Assembly (NCBI GenBank): GCA_963817635.1
Contig: CAWFPR010000003.1
Coordinates: 124,001 to 188,000, forward strand
Direction of reading: 5' to 3'
DNA length: 64,000 nt
DNA from: CAWFPR01 sp963817635
Lineage (GTDB): Bacteria; Acidobacteriota; Vicinamibacteria; Vicinamibacterales; 2-12-FULL-66-21
Below are positions 11,810 to 19,380 of this stretch, in pieces (positions within the stretch are counted from its first letter, which is position 1; each line of letters opens with the position of its first letter). The position numbers were made by a program, and so were the translations under genes. Under the pieces are notes generated by a model. It was not told the DNA's origin. It made no database searches and worked only from the letters and a program-made list of their open reading frames with translations.

Positions 11810-13627
11810 GTGTTCCGCCTCGCCTTCGTGCTCGTCGCGTCACTCGGTGTGCTCGCGCAGGTGTCGCAGGCGCCGCACCTGCGCACCGGCCCGGGCGAGT
11901 TCCTGCTCGACGGCAAGCCCTTCCAGATCATCTCGGGCGAAATGCACTATCCCCGCGTGCCGCGCGAGTACTGGCGGGATCGACTGCGAAAAGCGCGCGC
12001 CATGGGCCTGAACACGGTCTCCACGTACGTGTTCTGGAACCTGCACGAACCGGCGCCAGGGCGCTACGACTTCAGCGGACAGCAGGACGTCGCGACCTTC
12101 ATTCGGACTGCCGCCGAGGAAGGGCTGCACGTCATCGTGCGGCCAGGACCGTACGTGTGCGCCGAATGGGATCTCGGCGGCTATCCAGCCTGGCTGCTCG
12201 CCGATCCCGGCATCGTGCTGCGCAGCACGGACGAGCGATTCACACGGCCCGCCAGCCAGTGGCTGATGCGGCTCGGCCGGGAACTTGGACCGCTGCTCTC
12301 CGCGCGCGGCGGACCGATCATCGCGATCCAGGTCGAGAACGAGTACGGCTCGTTCGACCGCGACAAGGCGTACCTTGCCTGGCAGCGCGACGCGCTCGTG
12401 CGAGGCGGGTTCGATGGCGCGCTGCTCTACACGGCTGACGGAGGCCCGCAACTGCCCAACGGCACGCTGGCGGATCTGCCGGCCGTCGTGAACTTCGGCG
12501 AGGGGGAGGCCGAGGACTCGTTCAGACAGCTGGCAGCCTTCCGTCCCGGCGGCCCGATGATGACGGGCGAGTACTGGGCCGGCTGGTTCGACCAGTGGGG
12601 CCGCCCGCACAGCGTCACGAACGCCGCGAAACAGGAAGCGGAGCTGGCGTGGATGCTCGAGCGGGGCTACTCGGTCAATCTGTACATGTTCCACGGCGGC
12701 ACGACGTTCGGCTTCATGAACGGCGCGAACATCGATCGCGGCCGCTATCTTCCGCAGACGTCGAGCTACGACTACGACGCCGCGCTGAACGAATCGGGCC
12801 GGCTCACGCCGAAGTACTTCGCCTTCCGCGACGTCATCGCGCGCCACGTGAAGCACGCGCTCCCGCAGGTGCCCGCCTCCGACGCGCCGATCGACATCCC
12901 GGACATCGCCCTCCAGGCGTCAGCGTCGCTGTGGGGCGCACTGCCGGCCGGCGTCCGCGTCGCCCGGCCGCGCGCGATGGAGACCTTCGGGCAATCGTAC
13001 GGCTACATCCTCTATCGCACGCAGGTGCCCGGTCCCGCGCACGGCGATCTCGTCATTGGAGACGTGCGCGACTACGCGGAGATCTATGTCGACGGAAAGC
13101 TCGCCGGCACCTTGGATCGGCGCCTCGGTGGCGATCGCGTGACGATCGACGTGCCCTCGTCCGGCGCGCAACTCGACATCCTTGTCGAGAACTCGGGCCG
13201 CGTGAACTTCACGAAGGCCCTGCGCGACGAACGCAAGGGCATCTCGCGGCCGGTGACGCTGGGCGGCGCCGAGCTGACTGATTGGAACGTGTATCCGCTG
13301 CCGATGGAGTCTCCGCCCCGGGCGTTCTTTCGCGGGCACGCACCCGCCGGGCCGGCGTTTTACCGCGGAACGTTCCGCCTGGCAGTGACGGGCGACACGT
13401 TCCTCGACACGCGCGGCTGGGGCAAAGGCACGGTCTGGATCAACGGCCACCACCTCGGACGATTCTGGTCGATCGGCCCGCAGCAGACCCTGTACGTGCC
13501 GGGTCCCTGGTTGCGTTCCGGCGACAACGAGATCGTCGTTTTCAGCCTGGCGGCTCCGCGCCAGCCGTCGATGCGGGGCATCACGGCGCCGATCTTCGCC
13601 GTGCCTTCAGCTACGCGTACACCCTGA
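11810..13627 (+). CDS. Glycoside hydrolase family 35 beta-galactosidase, secreted
   Basis: Retaining exo-beta-galactosidase, 605 residues. An N-terminal signal peptide (MFRLAFVLVASLGVLAQVSQA) implies periplasmic or outer-surface action. The TIM barrel follows with GH35 landmarks: ISGEMHYPRVPREYW, FWNLHEP, the acid/base glutamate in QVENEYGSFD and the nucleophile region MTGEYWAGWFDQWG. The C-terminal half contains jelly-roll domains (VWINGHHLGRFW). The start is a GTG at 11810, chosen for the signal peptide; there is no close Shine-Dalgarno, and a GAGGAGG lies further upstream. It converges on the fucosidase gene with a 17-base tail overlap. Together the two enzymes would strip terminal galactose and fucose from plant-type or mucin-type glycans; the substrate is inferred. 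Confidence 0.93.
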   Translation: MFRLAFVLVASLGVLAQVSQAPHLRTGPGEFLLDGKPFQIISGEMHYPRVPREYWRDRLRKARAMGLNTVSTYVFWNLHEPAPGRYDFSGQQDVATFIRTAAEEGLHVIVRPGPYVCAEWDLGGYPAWLLADPGIVLRSTDERFTRPASQWLMRLGRELGPLLSARGGPIIAIQVENEYGSFDRDKAYLAWQRDALVRGGFDGALLYTADGGPQLPNGTLADLPAVVNFGEGEAEDSFRQLAAFRPGGPMMTGEYWAGWFDQWGRPHSVTNAAKQEAELAWMLERGYSVNLYMFHGGTTFGFMNGANIDRGRYLPQTSSYDYDAALNESGRLTPKYFAFRDVIARHVKHALPQVPASDAPIDIPDIALQASASLWGALPAGVRVARPRAMETFGQSYGYILYRTQVPGPAHGDLVIGDVRDYAEIYVDGKLAGTLDRRLGGDRVTIDVPSSGAQLDILVENSGRVNFTKALRDERKGISRPVTLGGAELTDWNVYPLPMESPPRAFFRGHAPAGPAFYRGTFRLAVTGDTFLDTRGWGKGTVWINGHHLGRFWSIGPQQTLYVPGPWLRSGDNEIVVFSLAAPRQPSMRGITAPIFAVPSATRTP

Positions 13628-14999
13628 TCGTCAGCGGACCCGGCGGCGCGACGCTCTCGTCCACGGTCACGCGCAGGCGCCGCACCTGTACCGGTTCGAA
13701 CCGATCGAGCCGGGCGTAGCCGATCGTCGTCCCGCGCGAGAGCACGTGCGAGGTTGCGCCGTCGAACCCCGACAGCGTGTAGCGCGCAACCCGTTGTCCG
13801 GCGGTGATGTCCTCCCCGATGCGCACGATGCCCACCGCCACCGGGCGCCCGAAATCGATCTCCCCTTCCGCCGTGGCCGCTCCCGTGCGGCGCCAGCGAA
13901 TGCGGCGCCCCTCGGCCAGATCCACGGCAAACATCGCCTCACGACGTTCGTGCGCTGCCGCGAGCCGTGCGACATCGGTCGCGTGCAGCAGCCCGTCGCG
14001 GGTCGGTGGCACGTTCAGGAGAAGCTTCGCGTTGCGCCCGACGCTCCTGAAGTACAGCTCCACGAGATCATCGACCGTCCTGACGCGGCCATCCTCGGAC
14101 GCGTGGTGAAACCACCCGGGCCTGATCGACGTGTCAACTTCGGCGGGCCGCCAGGCTGAGCCCCCGGGATCCCCATGGCGCAGCGCCGCCTCGACGCCGG
14201 GCCCGGTCGCGCCCGGAAACGGCACGCCGGCAGGGTCGACCGTGGACCAGTTGGGATCGCCCGCTTCACCCTTCTCATTTCCGCACCAGCGCACGTCGGG
14301 ACCCGCATCGGAGAAGATCACGGCCTGCGGCTGGAGACGGCGGACGAGCGCGAACACGCGCGGCCAGTCGTATTCCTGTCGCCTGCCGTTCGGACCCTCC
14401 CCGTTCGCGCCGTCGAACCACACTTCCGCCAGGCTGCCGTAGTGGGTGAGCAGCTCCGTGAGCTGGTCGCAGTAGACGTCGTTGTAGCGCGGCGAGTCGC
14501 CGTACGCCGGATGGTTGCGATCCCAGGGGGAGAGGTAGACCCCGGGCCGGAGCCCGTCGGCGCGGCAGGCCCGGACGAATTCCTCCACGACGTCGCCGTG
14601 GCCGCCGCGCCAGGCGCTGCGCGCGACGCTGTGGGTCGTCGTGCGTGTGGGCCACAGACAGAATCCGTCGTGGTGCTTGGCCGTGAGGATCGCCGCGCGA
14701 AAGCCGCCCGCGTGCGCCGCGCGCGTCCACTGGCGCGCGTCCAGGCCGTCAGGCGCGAAAATCGCCGGGTCTTCCCGGCCGTCGCCCCACTCGCGATCCG
14801 TGAAGGTGTTGATACCGAAATGCAGGAACAGCGCGAGCTCGTCCCGCTTCCACGCGAGCTGCGCGGCGGAAGGGACGGGCCGGCCCGCGCGCTGAGCGAT
14901 CAGTCCGCCGGGCGTGACGCGCGAGGCTGGCCATACGCACGAGGCCGCACAGGCCGCGAGGAAGTCGCGCCTCGACAGCGCCCGGCTACTGTGAGCCAC
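13611..14999 (-). CDS. Glycoside hydrolase family 29 alpha-L-fucosidase, Tat-exported
   Basis: Retaining alpha-L-fucosidase of about 462 residues. The N-terminus has a twin-arginine signal (SRRDFLAACAASC). The barrel shows FLHFGINTFTDREWG, the conserved LTAKHHDGFCLWPT, the nucleophile aspartate in EVWFDGANGEG, and NVPPTRDGLLH typical of GH29. A C-terminal beta-sandwich ends in DESVAPPGPLTIRVYA. The start is uncertain: GTG at 14999 gives a compact Tat signal and overlaps the M28 peptidase stop by 14 bases, while the same frame is open back to 15062. An AGAGGGG lies just upstream of the GTG but is very close. It overlaps the convergent GH35 gene at its 3' end. It may be co-transcribed with the peptidase. 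Confidence 0.9.
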   Translation of the reverse strand: MAHSSRALSRRDFLAACAASCVWPASRVTPGGLIAQRAGRPVPSAAQLAWKRDELALFLHFGINTFTDREWGDGREDPAIFAPDGLDARQWTRAAHAGGFRAAILTAKHHDGFCLWPTRTTTHSVARSAWRGGHGDVVEEFVRACRADGLRPGVYLSPWDRNHPAYGDSPRYNDVYCDQLTELLTHYGSLAEVWFDGANGEGPNGRRQEYDWPRVFALVRRLQPQAVIFSDAGPDVRWCGNEKGEAGDPNWSTVDPAGVPFPGATGPGVEAALRHGDPGGSAWRPAEVDTSIRPGWFHHASEDGRVRTVDDLVELYFRSVGRNAKLLLNVPPTRDGLLHATDVARLAAAHERREAMFAVDLAEGRRIRWRRTGAATAEGEIDFGRPVAVGIVRIGEDITAGQRVARYTLSGFDGATSHVLSRGTTIGYARLDRFEPVQVRRLRVTVDESVAPPGPLTIRVYA

Positions 15000-16622
15000 C
15001 CCTCTGTGGCTGCGGCTTCGGCAGCGCCTTTCGGGGCAGCTTCTGGTCGCGCATGGCGGCATCGTAAGCGAACACCGCGACGACGGTCGCCTGCTGGACC
15101 ATGTCGTCCCTCTGCACGCGATCGTACACGTCCATCGTCGAATGATGGGTGCGCGACTGGTATTCCAGACGGTCCACCATGAACTGGAAGCCGGGCAGGC
15201 CGACGTTGTCGAACGAGACGTGGTCCGTGGATGTTACCGAGCGCGGAGCCAGCGCGACGACCCCGAGGTCCTCGAGCGGAGCGATCCACTGCGCGAAGAT
15301 CGGCTGGACGGCGAGGTTGCCCTGGAGCCACACGCCGCGGACGCGGCCGGTGCCGTTGTCGGAGTTGAAATACGCCGCCACCTTCGCGTGGTCCGGCTTC
15401 AGCACCATGGTGGCGGGATCGGCGAAGTGCTCGCTCACGTAGGCGCGCGAGCCGAGCAGGCCTTCCTCTTCCCCGCCCCAGAGCGCAATGCGGATCGTGC
15501 GGCGCGGCTTGACGCCGATGGCCTTCAGGATGCGCATCGCCTCCATCATGGCGGCCGAACCGGTCGCGTTGTCGGTGGCGCCGGTCGCGGCGGCGACCGA
15601 GTCGAAGTGCGCGCCAAGGATCACGACTTCGTCCTTGAGCGCCGGGTCGGTGCCGGGGATTTCAGCCACCGTGTTGAACCCGTTCGGCGTCGTTTCGTCG
15701 TAGAACTTCGTCTGAAGGTTCAGCTCGACCTTGACGGGGATGTTCTTCTCGAGAATGCGGATCATGCGGTTGTAATGCTCGACCGCGAGCGTGACGCTCG
15801 GGATGCCCGTGCCCGCATCGGCGCCGCGCGACTGGTTGCCGGTCGGGAAGACCGTGCCGCCGTCGGTGCGCTGCTGCAGGTAGGGCAGGTCGCTGCCGAT
15901 CGACAAGGAGACGGCGTCGCCGCCCCGGTCGAAGGTGGCGACGACCCCTTCGGCCTTGAAGAACTCGGCGATGCGTCCGCGCAGCGACCCGGCGCCGCGC
16001 CCGCCGCCCGCCCCGGCACCACCCCGCCCGCGACCCGCGCCGACGCCGCGCGCGGCAGGAATGGGCGTCTTCATCGCCTCTTCGATTTCCTTTTCACCCA
16101 TGCGGTGCACGATCGTGCCCTCGAGCATCGTCACTTCGCGCTCGGGTTGCGTGAGGACGATCTTGCCGGCGAGCTTGCCGCGGTACTTGTCGAAGTCCGC
16201 CTCGGTGTCGATCTGGACGCGCACCACCTCGGCGATCACGGGTCCGTTGGTGCCGGGCGACCAGGACCCGGAAATCCGATGAGCGGCTGGACCTGCGGCT
16301 CGATCATCTGCGCGCTGAAGCGCTCGAGCGACCATCCCTTGCCGAACGCCCACGGCTCCCGGTGGGCGTTGACGAGACCCCACTCGCCGAATTTCTTGAT
16401 GGCCCAGTCGCTGGCCTGCATGATCCCGGGGCCACCTGTCAGACGCGGCCCATACACGTCGCTCAACCAGCTGATGTGGTCCATCACCTGCGAGCGATGG
16501 AGCCCTTCGTCACGGATCTGGTCAATCGTGGCGTAGTCAATTTTTTCGACCGGTTGCTGCGCAACTGGAACCGCGGTCGCGGCGGCGGCGAGCACGAGAG
16601 CGGCGGGGATGGTGAATCGCAT
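14986..16622 (-). CDS. M28-family zinc metallopeptidase, secreted (one frameshift)
   Basis: Secreted aminopeptidase-like enzyme, about 545 residues corrected. A signal peptide (ALVLAAAATAVPVAQQ) is followed by a mixed N-terminal region, an inserted PA-like segment with an Arg/Gly-rich loop (16000-16060), and the M28 catalytic domain. The zinc-ligand motifs are GAHFDS, GATDNATGSAA and LWGGEEEGLLGS, and the late histidine is in THHSTMD. Near 16260 the frame moves: PLIGFP must join WSPGTNGPVIAEVV, so one base is off. The start ATG at 16622 has a run of G just downstream and is divergent from the aldo/keto reductase across a palindrome. The 3' end overlaps the fucosidase start, suggesting a two-gene unit. 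Confidence 0.87.
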
Positions 16623-16629
16623 GGGGGGG

Positions 16630-16664
16630 ATTCTAATCCCGAATCCTCCATCAGGGATTAGAAT
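16630..16664. promoter_or_regulatory. Palindrome in divergent promoter region
   Basis: Perfect 11-base inverted repeat, ATTCTAATCCC (16630-16640) and GGGATTAGAAT (16654-16664), separated by 13 bases. It fills the short gap between the divergent M28 peptidase start (16622) and the aldo/keto reductase start (16674). The arms are much more AT-rich than the surroundings, which fits a shared operator or promoter element. It could also fold in RNA, but there is no T-run and it would lie in the 5' leader of either gene, so a binding site is more likely. Confidence 0.5.
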
Positions 16665-16673
16665 TCACACACA

Positions 16674-17636
16674 GTGAACTACCGTGACGTTCGGTCGGAC
16701 CGGGTGGAGCATCTCGGAAATCGGGTACGGCATGTGGGGCATGGCGGGCTGGACGGGCAGCGCTGACGAGGAGTCGCTGGCCTCGCTCGACCGTGCGGTG
16801 GAACTCGGGTGCACGTTCTTCGACACCGCCTGGGCCTACGGCGATGGCCATAGCGAGCGACTGCTCGGGGAAACGCTTCGGCGGCACCGGGACAAGCGGC
16901 TGTATGTCGCGACCAAGCTGCCACCGAAGAACCTGAAGTGGCCGGCCAGGCGCGACTACGCGCTCGACGAGGTGTTTCCCCCGGACCACATCGCCGAGTA
17001 CGCAGCGAATAGCCTGGCGAATCTCGGCGTAGACGTCATCGACCTGCTGCAATTTCACGTCTGGAGCGACGCGTGGGCCGATGACGTTCGATGGCAGCGG
17101 GCCGTCGAGGCGCTGAAGCGGGATGGAAAGGTGCGCGCCATCGGGATCAGTATCAACCGCTGGCAACCCACCAACGTGCTGCGCGCGCTCGACACCGGAC
17201 TCATCGACGCCGTCCAGGTCGTCTACAACGTCTTCGATCAGAATCCTGAAGACGAGTTGTTCCCCGTGTGCCTCGAGAAGAACATCGCGGTCATCGCGCG
17301 TGTGCCTCTGGACGAGGGCAGCCTGACGGGAACCCTCACGGCCGATACGAAGTGGCCCGAGGGCGACTTCCGGAACATCTACTTCAAGCCGGAGAACCTG
17401 GCGCCGACGCTCGAGCGCATCGAGCGGCTGCGCCGCATCGTGCCGCCGGACACGACAATGCCCGAGCTGGCTCTTCGCCACATCCTCATGCACCCGGCGA
17501 TCAGCACCGTCATCCCCGGCATGCGGAAGCTGACCCACGTCGAACAGAACATCGCCACGAGCGGCAGGCCGATCCCGGCACCCTCATGGCCGAGCTGAAG
17601 CGGCACCGTTGGCCGCGAACCGCGGATTTCGAGTAG
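16674..17636 (+). CDS. Aldo/keto reductase (two frameshifts)
   Basis: NAD(P)H-dependent oxidoreductase of the AKR fold, about 320 residues. The visible body is open from 16684 to 17598. The tetrad context is present: D and Y in FFDTAWAYGDGHSE, K in VATKLPP, and H in LLQFHVWSD. Both ends are displaced. At 16674 GTG-AAC-TAC-CG would give MNYR, which family members have just before TFGRTGW, but one extra base near 16685 separates them. At the 3' end, one base near 17575 separates SGRP from a typical C-terminus (TLMAELKRHRWPR) that stops at 17636. Without these corrections the protein runs 16684-17598. The substrate cannot be read from sequence. The gene is divergent from the M28 peptidase. Confidence 0.85.
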
Positions 17637-17667
17637 GCTCGAGTGAGAATGACTGGGCCATAACTCG

Positions 17668-17697
17668 TTGTCCCCATTGCGGTTGGGCTTATATAGT
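17668..17697 (+). promoter_or_regulatory. Putative sigma70-type promoter for rpmE
   Basis: TTGTCC (17668-17673) and TATAGT (17692-17697) are spaced 18 bases apart, about 60 bases before the L31 start. A second -10-like TATACT lies at 17721 without a good -35. The stretch 17640-17740 is locally AT-richer than its neighbours. Confidence 0.4.
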
Positions 17698-17758
17698 AGG
17701 CAGGGTTGATGCGGGTCTGGTATACTGTAGTTTTCCCGAGAGCCTCAAGGAGCTTGCT

Positions 17759-18034
17759 GTGAAGGAAGGGATCCACCCGAAGTATCACGAGATCGAGGCG
17801 CGGTGCGCGTGCGGCGCGACGTGGAAGACGCGTTCGACCAAGCCCGAGCTGCATCTCGAAATCTGTAACAATTGCCACCCGTTCTTCACCGGCCGCCAGA
17901 AGCTGGTCGATACCGAAGGACGTGTCGAGCGGTTCACGAAGCGCTTCGGCGCCCAGACATCGGAAAGCCGGAAGGCTGCCGCAAAGGCGAAGAAGGCAGA
18001 AAAAACACCGGCTGCGGCCGCTGCGACCAAATAG
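17759..18034 (+). CDS. rpmE: 50S ribosomal protein L31 (zinc-binding form)
   Basis: Large-subunit ribosomal protein, 91 residues. It starts MKEGIHPKYHEIEARCACG, and the cysteines in CACG and ICNNCHP make the zinc site, so this is the C+ form. The L31 core (HPFFTGRQKLVDTEGRVERF) is followed by a Lys/Ala-rich tail longer than in E. coli (70 residues). The GTG start at 17759 has AAGGAG seven bases upstream, which decides it over the longer open frame. It has its own upstream promoter-like sequence and is followed by a strong terminator, so it is probably a single-gene unit. Confidence 0.95.
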   Translation: MKEGIHPKYHEIEARCACGATWKTRSTKPELHLEICNNCHPFFTGRQKLVDTEGRVERFTKRFGAQTSESRKAAAKAKKAEKTPAAAAATK

Positions 18035-18057
18035 CGGCCCGCGTAGCGGCAATCTCC

Positions 18058-18096
18058 AGACGCTCAGCTCGTAAAGAGCTGGGCGTCTCTTTTTTT
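18058..18096 (+). terminator. Rho-independent terminator after rpmE
   Basis: A 13-base stem, AGACGCTCAGCTC (18058-18070) and GAGCTGGGCGTCT (18076-18088) with one mismatch, has a GTAAA loop and then seven T (18090-18096). It lies 24 bases past the L31 stop. Its right-hand part overlaps the last codons and stop of the convergent mrfB-like gene. Confidence 0.9.
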
Positions 18097-19380
18097 GGCC
18101 AGCTTGCGGTCGAGCCGCGCCAGGCGATGGCGGACCGCCCCGGCAGCCTCCGCGTCCGCCGCGTCTTCCAGCGCAAAGAGCGCCAGTTCACGCGCGCCGG
18201 TCAGGTCACGGTCGCGGTGTTCGTGGTGAATCGCCAGCGCTTCGGTCGCGAACCGCCTCAGCTCCGCCAGACGCCGGCGCAGGTGCCTCGGCTCGGTGAG
18301 CCGCAACACGTCGCGCCAGACCGCCGCCGCCTCGGCGAAACGCCGGTCCCGGCGCAGCCGCAGTCCCAATCGATACAGCGCTTCCCCACGCACGTCCGCC
18401 TCGTCCGCGTCGGCTGCGCTGCGGTAGCACGGCTCTGCGCGGTCGTGCAGGCCGGCGCGCTCGAACACCCTGCCGAGCGCGAGCGTCTCGGCGCAGTCGC
18501 GACAGGAGGCGTGACCCTCGCGCGCCAGCCGCGCGCCGCGCGCCATGACGGCTGCGAGCGAGACCAAGTCGAGGCGGTTGTGCTCCAGCACGGGCTCGAG
18601 CGGACGGGGATCGCCGCTCCGAAGGAACTGGAAGTACCGGCCTGGAATCTCGGAGCCGGGCACGTCGCCAACGCGTCGCACGCCGAACAGCGTGCGCTCG
18701 AGGGTGGAGAGCCGGCAGCCGCCCTCCAGCGCGGCATCGCCGCGCCCCTTCCACAGGCGGCGCGCGGGATGCAGCATGTCGAAGTGCGGGACGCCGCCGA
18801 GCGGCATCTGCAGCCGATGAAACAGCCAGCGGGTCTCCATCACCGGCACGTCGAAGGTCTTGCCGTTGTAGGTGACGATGAGGTCCGCGTCGCGGAAGAA
18901 CTCGGCAACCGCGGACAGGAGCGCGCGTTCCGACGCGAAGCTGGTCAGCAGGAACTGGCGCACCTGAAAGGCGCCCAGGTCGAAGTAGCCGCACCCGACC
19001 AGGAACGCAACCGTGCCGGCGCCGCCGCTCAGGCCGGTGGTTTCGAGGTCGATGAAGATTGTTCGACGAGCGTCGGCGCTCGGGACTCGGCGCTCGGGGC
19101 TCGAAAGGCCCGGATCCAGAATCGACAACCCGTCCCCCTCGGTGACCTCGCACTCGCCGATTCTGATATCCCCGTGGAACCGGTCGGATTCGTAACGGCG
19201 GTCGATGACGAGGCACTGGCCGAACTCGGTCTGCACGGGAGTGCCGCCGAGCATCGCCCCGACTTTCGCGATGTCCATGACGGCTTCGTAGCCGCCGCTG
19301 TCGGGCTCGTACGTGAGTTCCCTGGCCGGTGTCGGCGGCCCGCTGCGGACGATCGCGCGAAGACGTGAGGTCAGGTCCAT
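18064..19380 (-). CDS. mrfB: RNase H-fold exonuclease with TPR-like tail, YprB/MrfB family
   Basis: Predicted DnaQ-like (DEDD) 3'-5' exonuclease, 438 residues, like Bacillus subtilis YprB (MrfB). There it works with helicase MrfA in repair of mitomycin C-type DNA damage. The catalytic acidic residues are in FIDLETTGLSGG, LIVTYNGKTFDVP and HNRLDLVSLAAVM. The C-terminal third, from about residue 290, is helical and Arg/Ala-rich, TPR-like. A linker before the first catalytic strand (SSPERRVPSADARR) is encoded by a heptanucleotide repeat. The ATG at 19380 overlaps the helicase stop (TGATG), and gene order helicase-nuclease matches the B. subtilis pair. The 3' end runs into the rpmE terminator from the other side. 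Confidence 0.85.
   Translation of the reverse strand: MDLTSRLRAIVRSGPPTPARELTYEPDSGGYEAVMDIAKVGAMLGGTPVQTEFGQCLVIDRRYESDRFHGDIRIGECEVTEGDGLSILDPGLSSPERRVPSADARRTIFIDLETTGLSGGAGTVAFLVGCGYFDLGAFQVRQFLLTSFASERALLSAVAEFFRDADLIVTYNGKTFDVPVMETRWLFHRLQMPLGGVPHFDMLHPARRLWKGRGDAALEGGCRLSTLERTLFGVRRVGDVPGSEIPGRYFQFLRSGDPRPLEPVLEHNRLDLVSLAAVMARGARLAREGHASCRDCAETLALGRVFERAGLHDRAEPCYRSAADADEADVRGEALYRLGLRLRRDRRFAEAAAVWRDVLRLTEPRHLRRRLAELRRFATEALAIHHEHRDRDLTGARELALFALEDAADAEAAGAVRHRLARLDRKLAKKRDAQLFTS
19074..19101. repeat. Four tandem heptanucleotides inside mrfB
   Basis: Four consecutive 7-mers of the form CGGNNCT (CGGCGCT, CGGGACT, CGGCGCT, CGGGGCT) fill 19074-19101 exactly. They encode, on the minus strand, a linker just ahead of the first catalytic strand of the nuclease. 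Seven is not a multiple of three, so the repeat has no codon logic. It resembles the heptads at 22621-22688. Confidence 0.75.

Noticed and set aside
15142..16536. A 464-codon plus-strand frame opposite the M28 peptidase
   Set aside because: The peptidase has intact zinc motifs on the minus strand; the plus frame has none.
19074..19101. A CRISPR array
   Set aside because: Units are 7 bases with no spacers; nowhere in the window do 25-40 base repeats alternate with unique spacers.
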